7,943 nucleotides of DNA from an uncultured Eubacteriales bacterium (lineage in GTDB: Bacteria > Bacillota > Clostridia > Lachnospirales > Lachnospiraceae): contig UQVN01000153.1 of assembly GCA_900544525.1 (NCBI GenBank), forward strand, positions 1 through 7,943, in the 5' to 3' direction. Shown here piece after piece: positions 1-7,502 of this stretch. Both the position numbers and the translations under genes were made by a program. Under the pieces are notes generated by a model. That model was not told where the DNA came from. It was given only the letters and a program-made list of their open reading frames with translations, and made no database searches. The number at the start of each line of letters is the position of its first letter. The first letter of the stretch is position 1.

Positions 1-79
1 CTTTATTATCTATTGTAAAAAAATTTATTTACACAATATGAATTTTAATCTTCTATTGTCACAAAATACAATTTGTTCT

Positions 80-946
80 TTAGTGTGTTAAAATTTCTGT
101 ACCCGTTTCTGTTACAACAATGGTATATTCCCATTGAGCGGATAATTTATGATCTTCTGTGTAAATAGTCCATCCATTGCTGTCATCACAAAATACTTCT
201 TCTGTTCCCTCATTGATCATAGGCTCAATTGTAAATACCATACCTGGAACTAAAAGATAATCTGTTCCTGCTTTCCCCACATGGCAAACATAAGGATCTT
301 CGTGAAATCGGATTCCAACTCCATGCCCACCAATTTCACGAACAACTTCATATCCATTTTCCTTGGCATGATGATAAATCGCTTCTCCTAAATCTCCAAG
401 ATGGGCGTATGGTTTAACAGTGGCAAGCCCCAACTCTAAACACTCTTTTGTAACACGCACTAATTTTTCCGCCTCTTTCGATACTTTTCCAATACAGAAC
501 ATACGAGAAGCATCCGCATAATATCCATCTAAAATTGTCGTTACATCCACGTTTACAATATCGCCTTCTTTTAATACAGTATCATCTGGAATTCCATGGC
601 ATACTTGATCATTAATCGAAGTGCATACACTTTTTGGAAATCCTTCATAATTTAACGGAGCAGGAATCCCTCCATGGCTAATTGTATATTCATGCACCAA
701 TGTATTAATATCATTTGTTGTCATGCCTGCTTGAATCTTTTCTCCTACCATATCCAAAATTTCAGTATTTAAAACTCCCGCTTTTCGGATACCTTCAATT
801 TGTTCCTTTGTTTTGATCATTTCATGAGAAGGCACTAAATGACCTTCTTGTGCATATCTTTGCAACTTATCATCAAATGCCAAATGGCAACTTTTATATT
901 TTTTTCCACTGCCACACCAGCAAGGCTCATTTCTTCCAATTTTCAT
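80..946 (-). CDS. map: Type I methionine aminopeptidase with N-terminal SEC-C zinc motif
   Basis: Removes the initiator methionine from nascent proteins in the cytoplasm. An N-terminal SEC-C type metal-binding motif (C9-x-C11-x8-C20-H21) precedes a complete catalytic domain. The five metal ligands are visible as D134, D145, H208 (in GGHGVG), E241 (in TIEPM) and E273 (in QWEYT); their spacing matches the E. coli enzyme almost exactly. H117 and H215 correspond to the substrate-contacting histidines. I chose the ATG at 946 (288 aa) over the in-frame ATG at 955 because AAGGA at 956-960 abuts the upstream ATG but lies 9 nt from this one. The gene follows the butyrate operon but is separated by a terminator and has its own candidate promoter, so it is probably an independent unit. 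Clostridia usually carry another map beside secY and adk in the ribosomal protein cluster, so this may be a second isoform; that is inference. The family assignment is near certain. Confidence 0.96.
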   Translation of the reverse strand: MKIGRNEPCWCGSGKKYKSCHLAFDDKLQRYAQEGHLVPSHEMIKTKEQIEGIRKAGVLNTEILDMVGEKIQAGMTTNDINTLVHEYTISHGGIPAPLNYEGFPKSVCTSINDQVCHGIPDDTVLKEGDIVNVDVTTILDGYYADASRMFCIGKVSKEAEKLVRVTKECLELGLATVKPYAHLGDLGEAIYHHAKENGYEVVREIGGHGVGIRFHEDPYVCHVGKAGTDYLLVPGMVFTIEPMINEGTEEVFCDDSNGWTIYTEDHKLSAQWEYTIVVTETGTEILTH

Positions 947-955
947 AATTTCCAT

Positions 956-962
956 TCCTTTC
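956..962 (-). promoter_or_regulatory. Ribosome binding site that decides the map start
   Basis: GAAAGGA on the minus strand. It touches the upstream ATG (955) with no spacer but sits 9 nt before the ATG at 946. This favours the shorter protein, which begins MKIGRNEPC directly before the SEC-C motif. Confidence 0.7.
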
Positions 963-1044
963 TTTTATTTTCCTCTCATAAAAAAATGATTGTTTGAAAA
1001 TTTTTTTATTGTCATCACTTTTTATTAAGGAACACTCTTTATCA

Positions 1045-1073
1045 AGTATACTCCTAATACAAAATGGTTACAA
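1045..1073 (-). promoter_or_regulatory. Candidate sigma-A promoter for map
   Basis: The minus strand reads TTGTAA (1068-1073), a 17-bp spacer, then TATACT (1045-1050), which is one mismatch from the TATAAT consensus. Transcription would start near 1037 and give a leader of roughly 90 nt before the map ATG at 946. The -35 matches consensus at only 4 of 6 positions. The position downstream of the etfA terminator supports separate transcription of map. Confidence 0.5.
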
Positions 1074-1231
1074 GAATTTATTTTCTCAATATCATTCTCC
1101 CTTTTCTTACCTTACTAATTTTCTCGTTGCTCTCGCATAAAATCATAAGAAATATACTTTACTTTGTAAGTTACTCGCCTTGTAGGTCGCATCAGCACTA
1201 TAACTATTGGCAGACAGATATTATAAAATTT

Positions 1232-1245
1232 AAAAACTAGTTTTT
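1232..1245. repeat. 14-bp perfect palindrome
   Basis: AAAAACTAGTTTTT is a perfect palindrome about 30 bp beyond the etfA terminator. As RNA it could form a weak five-pair A-U hairpin with a CUAG loop. It might act as a backup to the main terminator, but it is weak and may have no function. Confidence 0.35.
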
Positions 1246-1270
1246 GCTTTATTGCTTTTACATAACGATA

Positions 1271-1303
1271 AGAAAAGGACAGGAAAATTTCCTGCCCTTT
1301 TCT
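1271..1303 (-). terminator. Hairpin terminator of the butyryl-CoA operon
   Basis: A 33-nt near-perfect inverted repeat lies 17 bp after the etfA stop codon. In the minus-strand RNA the arms pair over 16 positions, including one G-U wobble, around a single central base, so the real loop is a few nucleotides wide. The 3' arm is U-rich (CCUUUUCUU), in the manner of intrinsic terminators. The inverted repeat is almost symmetric and is also followed by a pyrimidine-rich tract on the plus strand, so it might work in both directions. Confidence 0.85.
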
Positions 1304-1320
1304 CTTTCTCTAATTTAAAA

Positions 1321-2319
1321 TTAGTTTTCTTGTTTTGCTTTTTTAATCGCTTCTGCTAATTTTGGAACGATTACTTTTAAATCTCCAACAATGCCAAGAT
1401 CTGCTACTTCAAAGATTGGTGCTGTTTCATCTTTATTAATTGCTACAATGTAGTCTGCACTTTCCATACCAGCTACGTGCTGAATTGCTCCTGAAATACC
1501 ACAAGCCACATATAGTTCTGGACGAACAGTTTTTCCTGTTTGACCGACCTGTTCATCTTTTGCAATCCAACCAGCATCAACACAAGCTCTAGAAGAAGCA
1601 ATTTCTCCATCTAATGCTTCTGCTAATTCTTTGATCATAGCAAAACCTTCTGCATTACCGATACCACGTCCACCAGAAACAAGTCTTTTTGCCTCTGTAA
1701 TATCCACTGCTTTATGTTCTGCTTTCACAACTTCACGAATTTTTACATTCATATCAGCATCTGTAAATGTCACAGGGAATTCTTTTATTTCTCCTGTTCT
1801 TGTAGCATCTTCAGCTAATGCTTTCATAACACCTGGACGAACCGTTGCCATTTGTGGACGGAAATCTGCACAAAGAATTGTTGCCATAATGTTTCCACCA
1901 AACGCTGGACGAGTCATTCTTAACAACTTTGTTTCCTCATCAATTTCAAGTCCTGTACAGTCCGCTGTTAAACCTGTATGAACTCTTGCAGAAACACGTG
2001 GTGCTAAGTCACGTCCGATAGAAGATGCCCCATAAAGCATAATTTCTGGTTCTTCGGCTTTGATAATTTCATAGATAGCTTTTGTATATGGCTCTGTTAC
2101 ATATTCTGCTAACATCGGATCATCTACTACGATAACTTTATCTGCACCATGTTTAATTAATGTTTCTGCTTTTTCTTTGATTCCTGAACCTAAAAGAACT
2201 GCTACTACTTCCTGAGAAAGTGCATCTGCTAATTCTCTTGCTTTTCCAATTAACTCGATGCCAACTTTCTGGATTTCGCCATCTCTTTGCTCAGTAAATA
2301 CATATACGTTTTTACTCAT
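1321..2319 (-). CDS. etfA: Electron transfer flavoprotein alpha subunit
   Basis: Alpha subunit of the cytoplasmic EtfAB flavoprotein that passes electrons between NADH, ferredoxin and Bcd during crotonyl-CoA reduction. At 332 aa it has normal length. The C-terminal FAD-binding domain shows GGRGIG (216-221), QVGQTGKTVRP (257-267) and the conserved block LYVACGISGAIQH (269-281), continuing to a PIFEVADLGIVGD-type ending (301-313). The N-terminal domain starts directly with VYVFTEQ, so the ferredoxin-like 4Fe-4S extension found on some clostridial EtfA proteins is absent. AGGAGG stands 10 nt before the ATG. The start is 31 bp after the etfB stop, and the gene is last in the operon, directly before the terminator. 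Bifurcating function is inferred from the operon and from work on clostridial Bcd-EtfAB, not shown by one residue here. Confidence 0.97.
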   Translation of the reverse strand: MSKNVYVFTEQRDGEIQKVGIELIGKARELADALSQEVVAVLLGSGIKEKAETLIKHGADKVIVVDDPMLAEYVTEPYTKAIYEIIKAEEPEIMLYGASSIGRDLAPRVSARVHTGLTADCTGLEIDEETKLLRMTRPAFGGNIMATILCADFRPQMATVRPGVMKALAEDATRTGEIKEFPVTFTDADMNVKIREVVKAEHKAVDITEAKRLVSGGRGIGNAEGFAMIKELAEALDGEIASSRACVDAGWIAKDEQVGQTGKTVRPELYVACGISGAIQHVAGMESADYIVAINKDETAPIFEVADLGIVGDLKVIVPKLAEAIKKAKQEN

Positions 2320-2350
2320 TGTAAAAGTTCCTCCTATTCCTAATCACAAA

Positions 2351-3151
2351 TTAAATAATATATTTTTCTTTTAATTTCGCAACGATTGCTTCAACCGCTT
2401 CATCTGCAGAGAGATCTTTCAATACTTCACCAGCACCTTTTGCCTGTTTTGTGAAGGATTTTGCCACTCTTGTAGGTGAACCTTTTAAACCAATATTAGC
2501 AGTATCCACATAATCTTCTAAATCAGCAAGTCCCCATACTTTTACTTCTTTTTCTCTGTAAGCATCAAATACCCCACCTACAGACATATATCTTGGTTCT
2601 GCTAATTCTGCTAATGCTGTGATTAAGCAAGGAGTTTTTATTTCAATAATATGATAACGATCTTCAAATTGTCTTTGAACAACTAATGTATGTTCATCTT
2701 CTACTTCAAGTTTTTCTGCATAAGAAACTTGTGGAATTCCTAAATGCTCTGCAATCTGAGGGCCTACCTGTGCAGTATCACCATCGATTGCCTGACGTCC
2801 TGTGATAATAACATCATAATCTCCAATTTTCTTTAATGCTGCAGCAATTGTAGAAGAAGTAGCCCATGTATCCGCTCCACCAAAAGCTCTATCGGATACT
2901 AAAATAGCCTCATCACATCCCATAGCTAATGCTTCTCTTAAAGCAACATCCGCTTGAGCAGGTCCCATGGATACAACAGTTACTGTGCTTCCTGGGCATT
3001 TTTCTTTTAACTGTAAAGCTGCTTCGATACCCGCTTTATCATCTGGGTTAATAATACTTGGAACACCATCACGGATTAATGTATTAGTTACAGGATCCAG
3101 TCTTACTTCTGTTGTATCTGGTACCTGTTTTGCACAAACAACGATTTTCAT
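2351..3151 (-). CDS. etfB: Electron transfer flavoprotein beta subunit
   Basis: Beta subunit (266 aa) of EtfAB. In characterised clostridial and Acidaminococcus complexes it binds the flavin that takes electrons from NADH and splits them between ferredoxin and Bcd. It shows the N-terminal MKIVVCAKQVPDT, the NPDDKAGIEAAL segment (36-46), the nucleotide/FAD-binding TGRQAIDGDTAQVGP (117-131), and the C-terminal GLKGSPTRVAKSF block (221-233) typical of the Bcd-linked group. The ATG at 3151 follows AAGGAG by 10 nt and starts 24 bp after the bcd stop. The bcd-etfB-etfA order is the usual clostridial one and supports a Bcd-EtfAB complex. The sequence shows nothing anomalous. Confidence 0.97.
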   Translation of the reverse strand: MKIVVCAKQVPDTTEVRLDPVTNTLIRDGVPSIINPDDKAGIEAALQLKEKCPGSTVTVVSMGPAQADVALREALAMGCDEAILVSDRAFGGADTWATSSTIAAALKKIGDYDVIITGRQAIDGDTAQVGPQIAEHLGIPQVSYAEKLEVEDEHTLVVQRQFEDRYHIIEIKTPCLITALAELAEPRYMSVGGVFDAYREKEVKVWGLADLEDYVDTANIGLKGSPTRVAKSFTKQAKGAGEVLKDLSADEAVEAIVAKLKEKYII

Positions 3152-3175
3152 CTTTTTTATTCTCCTTCCAAAAAA

Positions 3176-4315
3176 CTATTTAAACATAGCGCCGCTGATT
3201 ACCATCTTTTGAACTTCTGTTGTTCCTTCATAGATCTCTGTAATCTTAGCATCTCTCATCATTCTTTCGATTGGATATTCTCTTGTATAACCATATCCAC
3301 CGAATAACTGTAGACATCTTCTTGTTACATCACTTGCATTATCAGCTGCAAATAATTTTGCTGCTGCTGCTAATGTTGTATAAGGTTTTCCTTCTTGTTT
3401 TCCCATAGCCGCTCTATATACTAATAATTGAGCCGCATCTGTGGAAGCTTTCATGTCTGCAAGTTCGAATGCCGTATTTTGGAATTTTGCAAGTGCACGA
3501 CCGAACTGTTTTCTTTCTTTTACATATTTTACAGTTTCATCAATTGCGCCTTCTGCAAGACCAAGTGCCTGAGAAGCAATACCAATACGTCCTCCATCAA
3601 GTGTCTTCATAGCAATTGCGAAGCCTTTACCTTCTTTACCAAGTAAATTTTCTTTTGGTACAATACAGTTCTCCATAATTAATTCGCAAGTAGAAGAACC
3701 TCTAATACCCATTTTTCTTTCATGTTTTCCAACGGAGAATCCTGGGAAATCTCTTTCTACGATAAATGCAGAGATTCCTCTTGTTCCTTTTGATTTATCT
3801 GTCATAGCAAAAATGATGAACACATTTGCATAACCAGCATTTGTAATGAAGATTTTACTACCATTTAATACATAGTGATCTCCTTCTAATACAGCCTTTG
3901 TCTGCTGTCCTGAAGCATCTGTACCAGCACCTGGTTCTGTTAAACCAAATGCTCCAATCCATTCACCGGAACATAATTTTGGAAGATATTTTTGTTTCTG
4001 TTCTTCTGTTCCATGCTCAAAAATTGGTGCACAGCATAAAGAAGTATGAGCGGAAACAATAACACCTGTTGTACCACAAACTTTAGAAAGTTCTTCTACA
4101 CACATAATGTAAGAGAGATAATCTGCTCCCTGTCCGCCATATTGTTTTGGAAATGGAATTCCTAACATTCCATATTTTGCTAATTTCTTTACTGTTTCCA
4201 CTGGAAACATTTCTTTTTCGTCAACTTCTTCTGCAAGAGGTTTTACTTCATTTTCAGCGAACTCTCTATACATTTGCTGTACTAGTAAATGCTCTTTAGA
4301 TAAATTAAAATCCAT
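3176..4315 (-). CDS. bcd: Butyryl-CoA dehydrogenase (short-chain acyl-CoA dehydrogenase)
   Basis: FAD enzyme that reduces crotonyl-CoA to butyryl-CoA with EtfAB, the exergonic step that drives ferredoxin reduction in butyrate-forming Clostridia. It is 379 aa, the normal family length. The acyl-CoA dehydrogenase layout is intact: alpha-helical N-terminal domain, central beta domain with the FAD/substrate motif GLTEPGAGTDASG (about 123-135) and an FITNAGY segment, then a C-terminal helical domain with FGGYGYTREYPIERMMRD. The catalytic base is E363 in IYEGTTEVQ, equivalent to the glutamate near position 367 of Megasphaera BCAD. AAGGAGG (4326-4332) stands 10 nt before the ATG. Other short-chain acyl-CoA dehydrogenases look similar, but the flanking hbd and etfBA make butyryl-CoA the clear substrate. 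Confidence 0.97.
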   Translation of the reverse strand: MDFNLSKEHLLVQQMYREFAENEVKPLAEEVDEKEMFPVETVKKLAKYGMLGIPFPKQYGGQGADYLSYIMCVEELSKVCGTTGVIVSAHTSLCCAPIFEHGTEEQKQKYLPKLCSGEWIGAFGLTEPGAGTDASGQQTKAVLEGDHYVLNGSKIFITNAGYANVFIIFAMTDKSKGTRGISAFIVERDFPGFSVGKHERKMGIRGSSTCELIMENCIVPKENLLGKEGKGFAIAMKTLDGGRIGIASQALGLAEGAIDETVKYVKERKQFGRALAKFQNTAFELADMKASTDAAQLLVYRAAMGKQEGKPYTTLAAAAKLFAADNASDVTRRCLQLFGGYGYTREYPIERMMRDAKITEIYEGTTEVQKMVISGAMFK

Positions 4316-4364
4316 TTGTTTATTTCCTCCTTGTCCTAATGAACGATATTTCTAATATAAAAGG

Positions 4365-4389
4365 TGTGTGATAATAAAAATTGTGTGAT
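4365..4389. repeat. 8-bp direct repeat in the hbd-bcd spacer
   Basis: TGTGTGAT occurs at 4365-4372 and again at 4382-4389, a 17-bp period, just after the hbd stop. It is short and may be chance. No function is assigned. Confidence 0.4.
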
Positions 4390-4390
4390 C

Positions 4391-5239
4391 TTATTTGCTA
4401 TAATCGTAGAATCCGATGCCAGTTTTTCTTCCTAATTTACCTGCACGAACCATTGTTTTTAATAAACGAGCTGGTCTATATTTTGGATCGCCTGTTTCAG
4501 AATATAAGGTATTCATAATATGTAATACAGTATCATTACCAATTAAATCGGATAAAGCTAAAGGTCCCATTGGGTGGTTTGCACCAAGTTTCATCGCTTT
4601 GTCAATATCTTCAACAGAAGCTAAACCTTCCTCTAATACAACAATACCTTCGTTAATCATAGGAATTAAAATTTTGTTTACAACGAATCCAGGTCCTTCT
4701 TTTACATCAATTGGATCTTTTCCAATTTCAACAGCCATATTGTATACAAAATCTCTTGTTTCATCTGATGTTTCATGACCTTTAATTACTTCTACTAATT
4801 TCATAACAGTTGCTGGATTGAAGAAGTGCATACCAACTACTTTATCCGGTCTACTTGTTGCGGATGCAATTTCTGTAATAGAGATTGAAGAAGTATTTGT
4901 TGCAAAGATTGTTTCTGGTTTACAGATTTTGTCTAACTCAGCAAATACAGCTTTTTTCACTTCGATTTTTTCTACGATCGCTTCTACGATTAAATCACAA
5001 TCTGCTGCTGCATTAATATCAGTAGATGTAGAAACATTTGCTAAAATAGTTGCTTTTGTTTCTTCTGTATATTTTCCTTTCGCAACTAATTTATCAATTC
5101 CTTTTTGTAATTTTGCCATAGAATTTGCAAGAATTTCTTCTGTCATATCGCGGAAAATAACCTGATGACCAGCTTTTGCCATTACATGTCCAATATCAAG
5201 ACCCATCTGTCCAGCGCCAATGATTAATACTTTACTCAT
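4391..5239 (-). CDS. hbd: 3-hydroxybutyryl-CoA dehydrogenase
   Basis: Reduces acetoacetyl-CoA to (S)-3-hydroxybutyryl-CoA using NAD(P)H. At 282 aa it matches the clostridial single-domain form. The N-terminal Rossmann fold has GAGQMG (8-13) and an acidic residue at the end of the second strand (D31, in FRDM), which usually goes with NADH preference. Catalytic residues S117, H138 (in MHFFNP), E150 and N188 occupy the same numbers as in the C. butyricum enzyme. The C-terminal helical domain ends GRKTGIGFYDYSK, the normal family end. One oddity is LDIG after the dinucleotide motif, where most relatives have GSGIA. GGAGG (in 5248-5254) stands 9 nt before the ATG, and the gene starts 26 bp after the crt stop. 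Confidence 0.97.
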   Translation of the reverse strand: MSKVLIIGAGQMGLDIGHVMAKAGHQVIFRDMTEEILANSMAKLQKGIDKLVAKGKYTEETKATILANVSTSTDINAAADCDLIVEAIVEKIEVKKAVFAELDKICKPETIFATNTSSISITEIASATSRPDKVVGMHFFNPATVMKLVEVIKGHETSDETRDFVYNMAVEIGKDPIDVKEGPGFVVNKILIPMINEGIVVLEEGLASVEDIDKAMKLGANHPMGPLALSDLIGNDTVLHIMNTLYSETGDPKYRPARLLKTMVRAGKLGRKTGIGFYDYSK

Positions 5240-5265
5240 TTTAAATATCCTCCATTCATTCTATC

Positions 5266-6042
5266 CTATTTATTTGCAAATTTTTCAGGTTTTCTTTTTT
5301 CAACAAATGCTGTCATAGCCATTTTTTGATCTTCTGTAGCGAAGCAAGCACCAAATGCTTCTGCTTCAATCATAGTACCTGTATGAATGTCTGTCTGCAT
5401 ACCTGCATTAATTGCTGCTTTTGACTGACGAACTGCCACTTGTGCATTTTTTGCAATTGCTTTTGCCATTTCAATAGCCGCATCTACAACTTCACCTTTT
5501 GGAACTACTTTGCTTACAAGTCCAATTGCTAATGCTTCATCTGCTTTAATATTATTTGCTGTAAAAATTAACTCTTTTGCTTTTGACATTCCAACAATAC
5601 GAGCAAGTCTTTGTGTTCCTCCAAATCCTGGAGTAATTCCAAGACCAACTTCTGGTTGACCAAAAATTGCATTTTCAGAAGCAAGTCTAATATCACAAGC
5701 ACTTGCTAGCTCACACCCACCGCCTAAAGCGAAGCCATTGACTGCAGCGATAACAGGTTTTGTCATATTTTCCACTTTTAAGAAAACATCATTTCCAAAA
5801 CGACCAAATTGTTTTCCTTGCGCTGCATTAAAATCTTTCATCTGAGAAATATCTGCACCAGCTACAAATGCTTTTCCTGCACCTGTAATAATAGCTACAT
5901 AAGCTTCTTCATTATTTTCCACTTCATCAATTGCCTTGCTTAAATCAGCAAGAACTTGGTCATTTAATGCATTTAATGCTTCTGGTTTATTAATTGTAAT
6001 CACTGCAATATTTTCATTTACTTCCACTAATACATTAGACAT
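5266..6042 (-). CDS. crt: 3-hydroxybutyryl-CoA dehydratase (crotonase)
   Basis: Removes water from 3-hydroxybutyryl-CoA to give crotonyl-CoA. With the ATG at 6042 the protein has 258 aa, the usual crotonase length. A longer reading from 6093 would add 17 residues, but AGGAGGA at 6049-6055 lies 6 nt before the inner ATG, and family members begin at this point (MSNVLVEVNENIAVITINKP). The oxyanion-hole region AGADI (61-65) and the NGFALGGGCELA segment are intact. The catalytic glutamates are E111 (in GGGCELA) and E131 (in GQPEVGLG), 20 residues apart as in rat enoyl-CoA hydratase. The sequence after GITPGFGGTQRL also fits the family. It lies between thlA and hbd in the operon, so the substrate is clear from context. 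No defect is seen. Confidence 0.97.
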   Translation of the reverse strand: MSNVLVEVNENIAVITINKPEALNALNDQVLADLSKAIDEVENNEEAYVAIITGAGKAFVAGADISQMKDFNAAQGKQFGRFGNDVFLKVENMTKPVIAAVNGFALGGGCELASACDIRLASENAIFGQPEVGLGITPGFGGTQRLARIVGMSKAKELIFTANNIKADEALAIGLVSKVVPKGEVVDAAIEMAKAIAKNAQVAVRQSKAAINAGMQTDIHTGTMIEAEAFGACFATEDQKMAMTAFVEKRKPEKFANK

Positions 6043-6048
6043 AATTTG

Positions 6049-6055
6049 TCCTCCT
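6049..6055 (-). promoter_or_regulatory. Ribosome binding site that decides the crt start
   Basis: AGGAGGA on the minus strand, 6 nt before the ATG at 6042. The in-frame upstream ATG at 6093 has no comparable site, so the shorter 258-aa reading is preferred. Confidence 0.85.
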
Positions 6056-6111
6056 ACTTCATACGTCCCTAGTCCATGAATAATAAAAAACAATCCTTAT
6101 TTTTTATATTC

Positions 6112-6160
6112 AGCAATGTTTGAACACATGACTCATCTCGTCTTTTATTCAAACATTGCT
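6112..6160 (-). other. Intercistronic hairpin between thlA and crt
   Basis: The arms 6112-6124 (AGCAATGTTTGAA) and 6148-6160 (TTCAAACATTGCT) are perfect inverted repeats of 13 bp around a 23-nt loop. This occupies a third of the 155-bp thlA-crt spacer, much the longest gap within the operon. On the minus-strand transcript the stem is followed by GAAUAUAAAAAAU and not a U-tract, so it is not a standard terminator. It could protect 3' ends after processing, slow polymerase, or be an RNase site that lets thlA mRNA accumulate separately. The inverted repeat is directly seen; the role is inferred. Confidence 0.75.
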
Positions 6161-6197
6161 TTATGTAACGAGAAATTTTTATGATTTATTAGAAAAA

Positions 6198-7379
6198 TTA
6201 ATTTCTTTCTACGATAACAGTTGTTCCCATTCCACCACCGATACATAAAGTAGCAAGACCGATCTTACTGTCACGTTTTTCCATTTCATGTAATAATGTA
6301 ACTAAAATTCTAGCTCCAGAACAGCCGATTGGGTGTCCAAGTGCAATGGCTCCACCATTTACATTTGTTTTTTCTGGATCAAATCCTAATTCATTGCAAA
6401 CTGCGATAGCCTGCGCTGCAAACGCTTCATTTGCTTCAATTAAATCAAGATCATTTGCTGTTAAACCAGCTTTTTCAAGAGCTTTTTTACAAGAAGCAAT
6501 TGGTCCAAGTCCCATAACAGATGGATCCACCCCACCAGATGCATAAGAACGAATTGTTGCCATTGGTTTTGCTCCTAATTTATCAGCCATCTCTTTAGAC
6601 ATAACAACTAACATTGCAGCACCATCATTGATTCCTGATGCATTACCCGCTGTTACTGTTCCGTCTTTTTTGAATGCTGGACGAAGTTTTGCAAGTTTTT
6701 CTACTGTTGTTCCAGCCTTTGGATATTCATCCGTATCTACGATAATAGGATCTCCTTTTCTTTGAGGAACTGCTACTGGTACAATTTCATCTTTAAAACG
6801 ACCAGCTTCAATCGCTTTTACTGCTCTTTCTTGGCTTCTTGCAGCAAATTCATCTTGCATTTCTCTTGTGATTCCATATTGCTCTGCAACATTTTCTGCT
6901 GTAATACCCATATGATAATCATTGTAAGCGTCCCAAAGACCATCTTTAATCATGGTATCTACTAATTCTCCATGTCCCATACGAAGTCCAAATCTTGCTT
7001 TTGGGATTGTATATGGAGCACAGCTCATACTTTCTGTACCACCGCAAAGAACAATATCTGCATCTCCTGCTTTAATCATCTGTGCAGCAAGGCTTACAGA
7101 ACGGAGACCAGAACCGCATACTTTATTGATTGAAAAGGCTGGAACTTCCTTTGGTACTCCTGCTTGGATAATTACTTGTCTTGCAACATTTTGTCCAAGA
7201 CCAGAACTTAATACATTCCCGATAACTGCTTCATCGATAATGGCTGGATCAATCCCTGCTCTTTTAATTGCTTCGACAGCGGCAATTTTACCAAGTTCTA
7301 CAGCACTTACATTTTTAAAAGCTCCACCTAAAGAACCAATCGCTGTTCTAACTGCTGATACGATTACTACATCTCTCAT
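6198..7379 (-). CDS. thlA: Acetyl-CoA acetyltransferase (biosynthetic thiolase)
   Basis: Condenses two acetyl-CoA into acetoacetyl-CoA, the entry step of the butyrate pathway. At 393 aa it has the standard length. The nucleophile is C88 in NKVCGSGLRS, and the remaining catalytic residues are H349 in GHPIGCSG and C379 in LCIGGGMG. The N-terminal RTAIGSLGGAF and central NASGINDGAA motifs are also typical. These positions match C. acetobutylicum ThlA (C88, H348, C378), where the two cysteines form a regulatory disulfide on oxidation. Whether that happens here is inference. AAGGAG (7389-7394) stands 9 nt before the ATG. It is the first gene of the operon and has a long upstream region with a Rex-like site. 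A degradative thiolase is unlikely in this context. Confidence 0.97.
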   Translation of the reverse strand: MRDVVIVSAVRTAIGSLGGAFKNVSAVELGKIAAVEAIKRAGIDPAIIDEAVIGNVLSSGLGQNVARQVIIQAGVPKEVPAFSINKVCGSGLRSVSLAAQMIKAGDADIVLCGGTESMSCAPYTIPKARFGLRMGHGELVDTMIKDGLWDAYNDYHMGITAENVAEQYGITREMQDEFAARSQERAVKAIEAGRFKDEIVPVAVPQRKGDPIIVDTDEYPKAGTTVEKLAKLRPAFKKDGTVTAGNASGINDGAAMLVVMSKEMADKLGAKPMATIRSYASGGVDPSVMGLGPIASCKKALEKAGLTANDLDLIEANEAFAAQAIAVCNELGFDPEKTNVNGGAIALGHPIGCSGARILVTLLHEMEKRDSKIGLATLCIGGGMGTTVIVERN

Positions 7380-7482
7380 TTTTCTAATCTCCTTTTCTTT
7401 ATCTCAATTTTTTGCAACCAAATGGTAAAAGAAGAATTCCTCACTTTCTTCTTTAGCCCTTATCAACTTATGTTGACACTTA

Positions 7483-7502
7483 TCATCGTCTGTAAACGAT
7501 GA
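7483..7502 (-). other. Leader hairpin A (7-bp stem)
   Basis: TCATCGT (7483-7489) and ACGATGA (7496-7502) pair around a 6-nt loop. The stem shares bases 7499-7502 with hairpin B, so the two cannot form together. Neither is followed by a U-tract, so no classic attenuator is visible. The whole stretch also lies within the interrupted small frame. Confidence 0.45.

Larger units (their letters stand above)
1115..1310 (-). other. Protein-like open frame in the etfA-map spacer, translation doubtful
   Basis: The 374-bp gap between etfA and map holds no recognised gene. One minus-strand frame stays open for about 64 codons, from an in-frame TAG just upstream of the etfA terminator to a TAG at 1115-1117. 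Its only ATG (1190-1192) would give a 25-residue basic peptide starting MRPTRRVTYKVKY. No Shine-Dalgarno sequence precedes that ATG or the GTG at 1196-1198, and the frame runs through the terminator hairpin. It may be a degraded gene, a dispersed repeat that happens to be open, or chance. I do not recognise a family. Confidence 0.2.

Noticed and set aside
9..59. Terminator or repeat downstream of map (TCTATTGT at 9-16 and 52-59; weak stem 12-37)
   Set aside because: The stem has a two-base bulge, is made almost only of A-T pairs, and has its U-run inside the loop. The 8-bp repeat could easily be chance in such AT-rich DNA.
80..2319. map as a seventh gene of the butyrate operon
   Set aside because: A strong hairpin terminator and a 374-bp gap with its own candidate promoter separate etfA from map, and the functions are unrelated.
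5266..6093. Longer crt reading starting at the ATG at 6093 (275 aa)
   Set aside because: The extra 17 residues do not fit the crotonase family, and the strong AGGAGGA site serves the ATG at 6042.
1631..7428. Several plus-strand open frames of 66-158 codons
   Set aside because: All but one lie wholly or almost wholly opposite well-supported minus-strand genes, and the exceptions only run a short way past a gene end. They lack family motifs or good ribosome binding sites; they are reverse-frame shadows.
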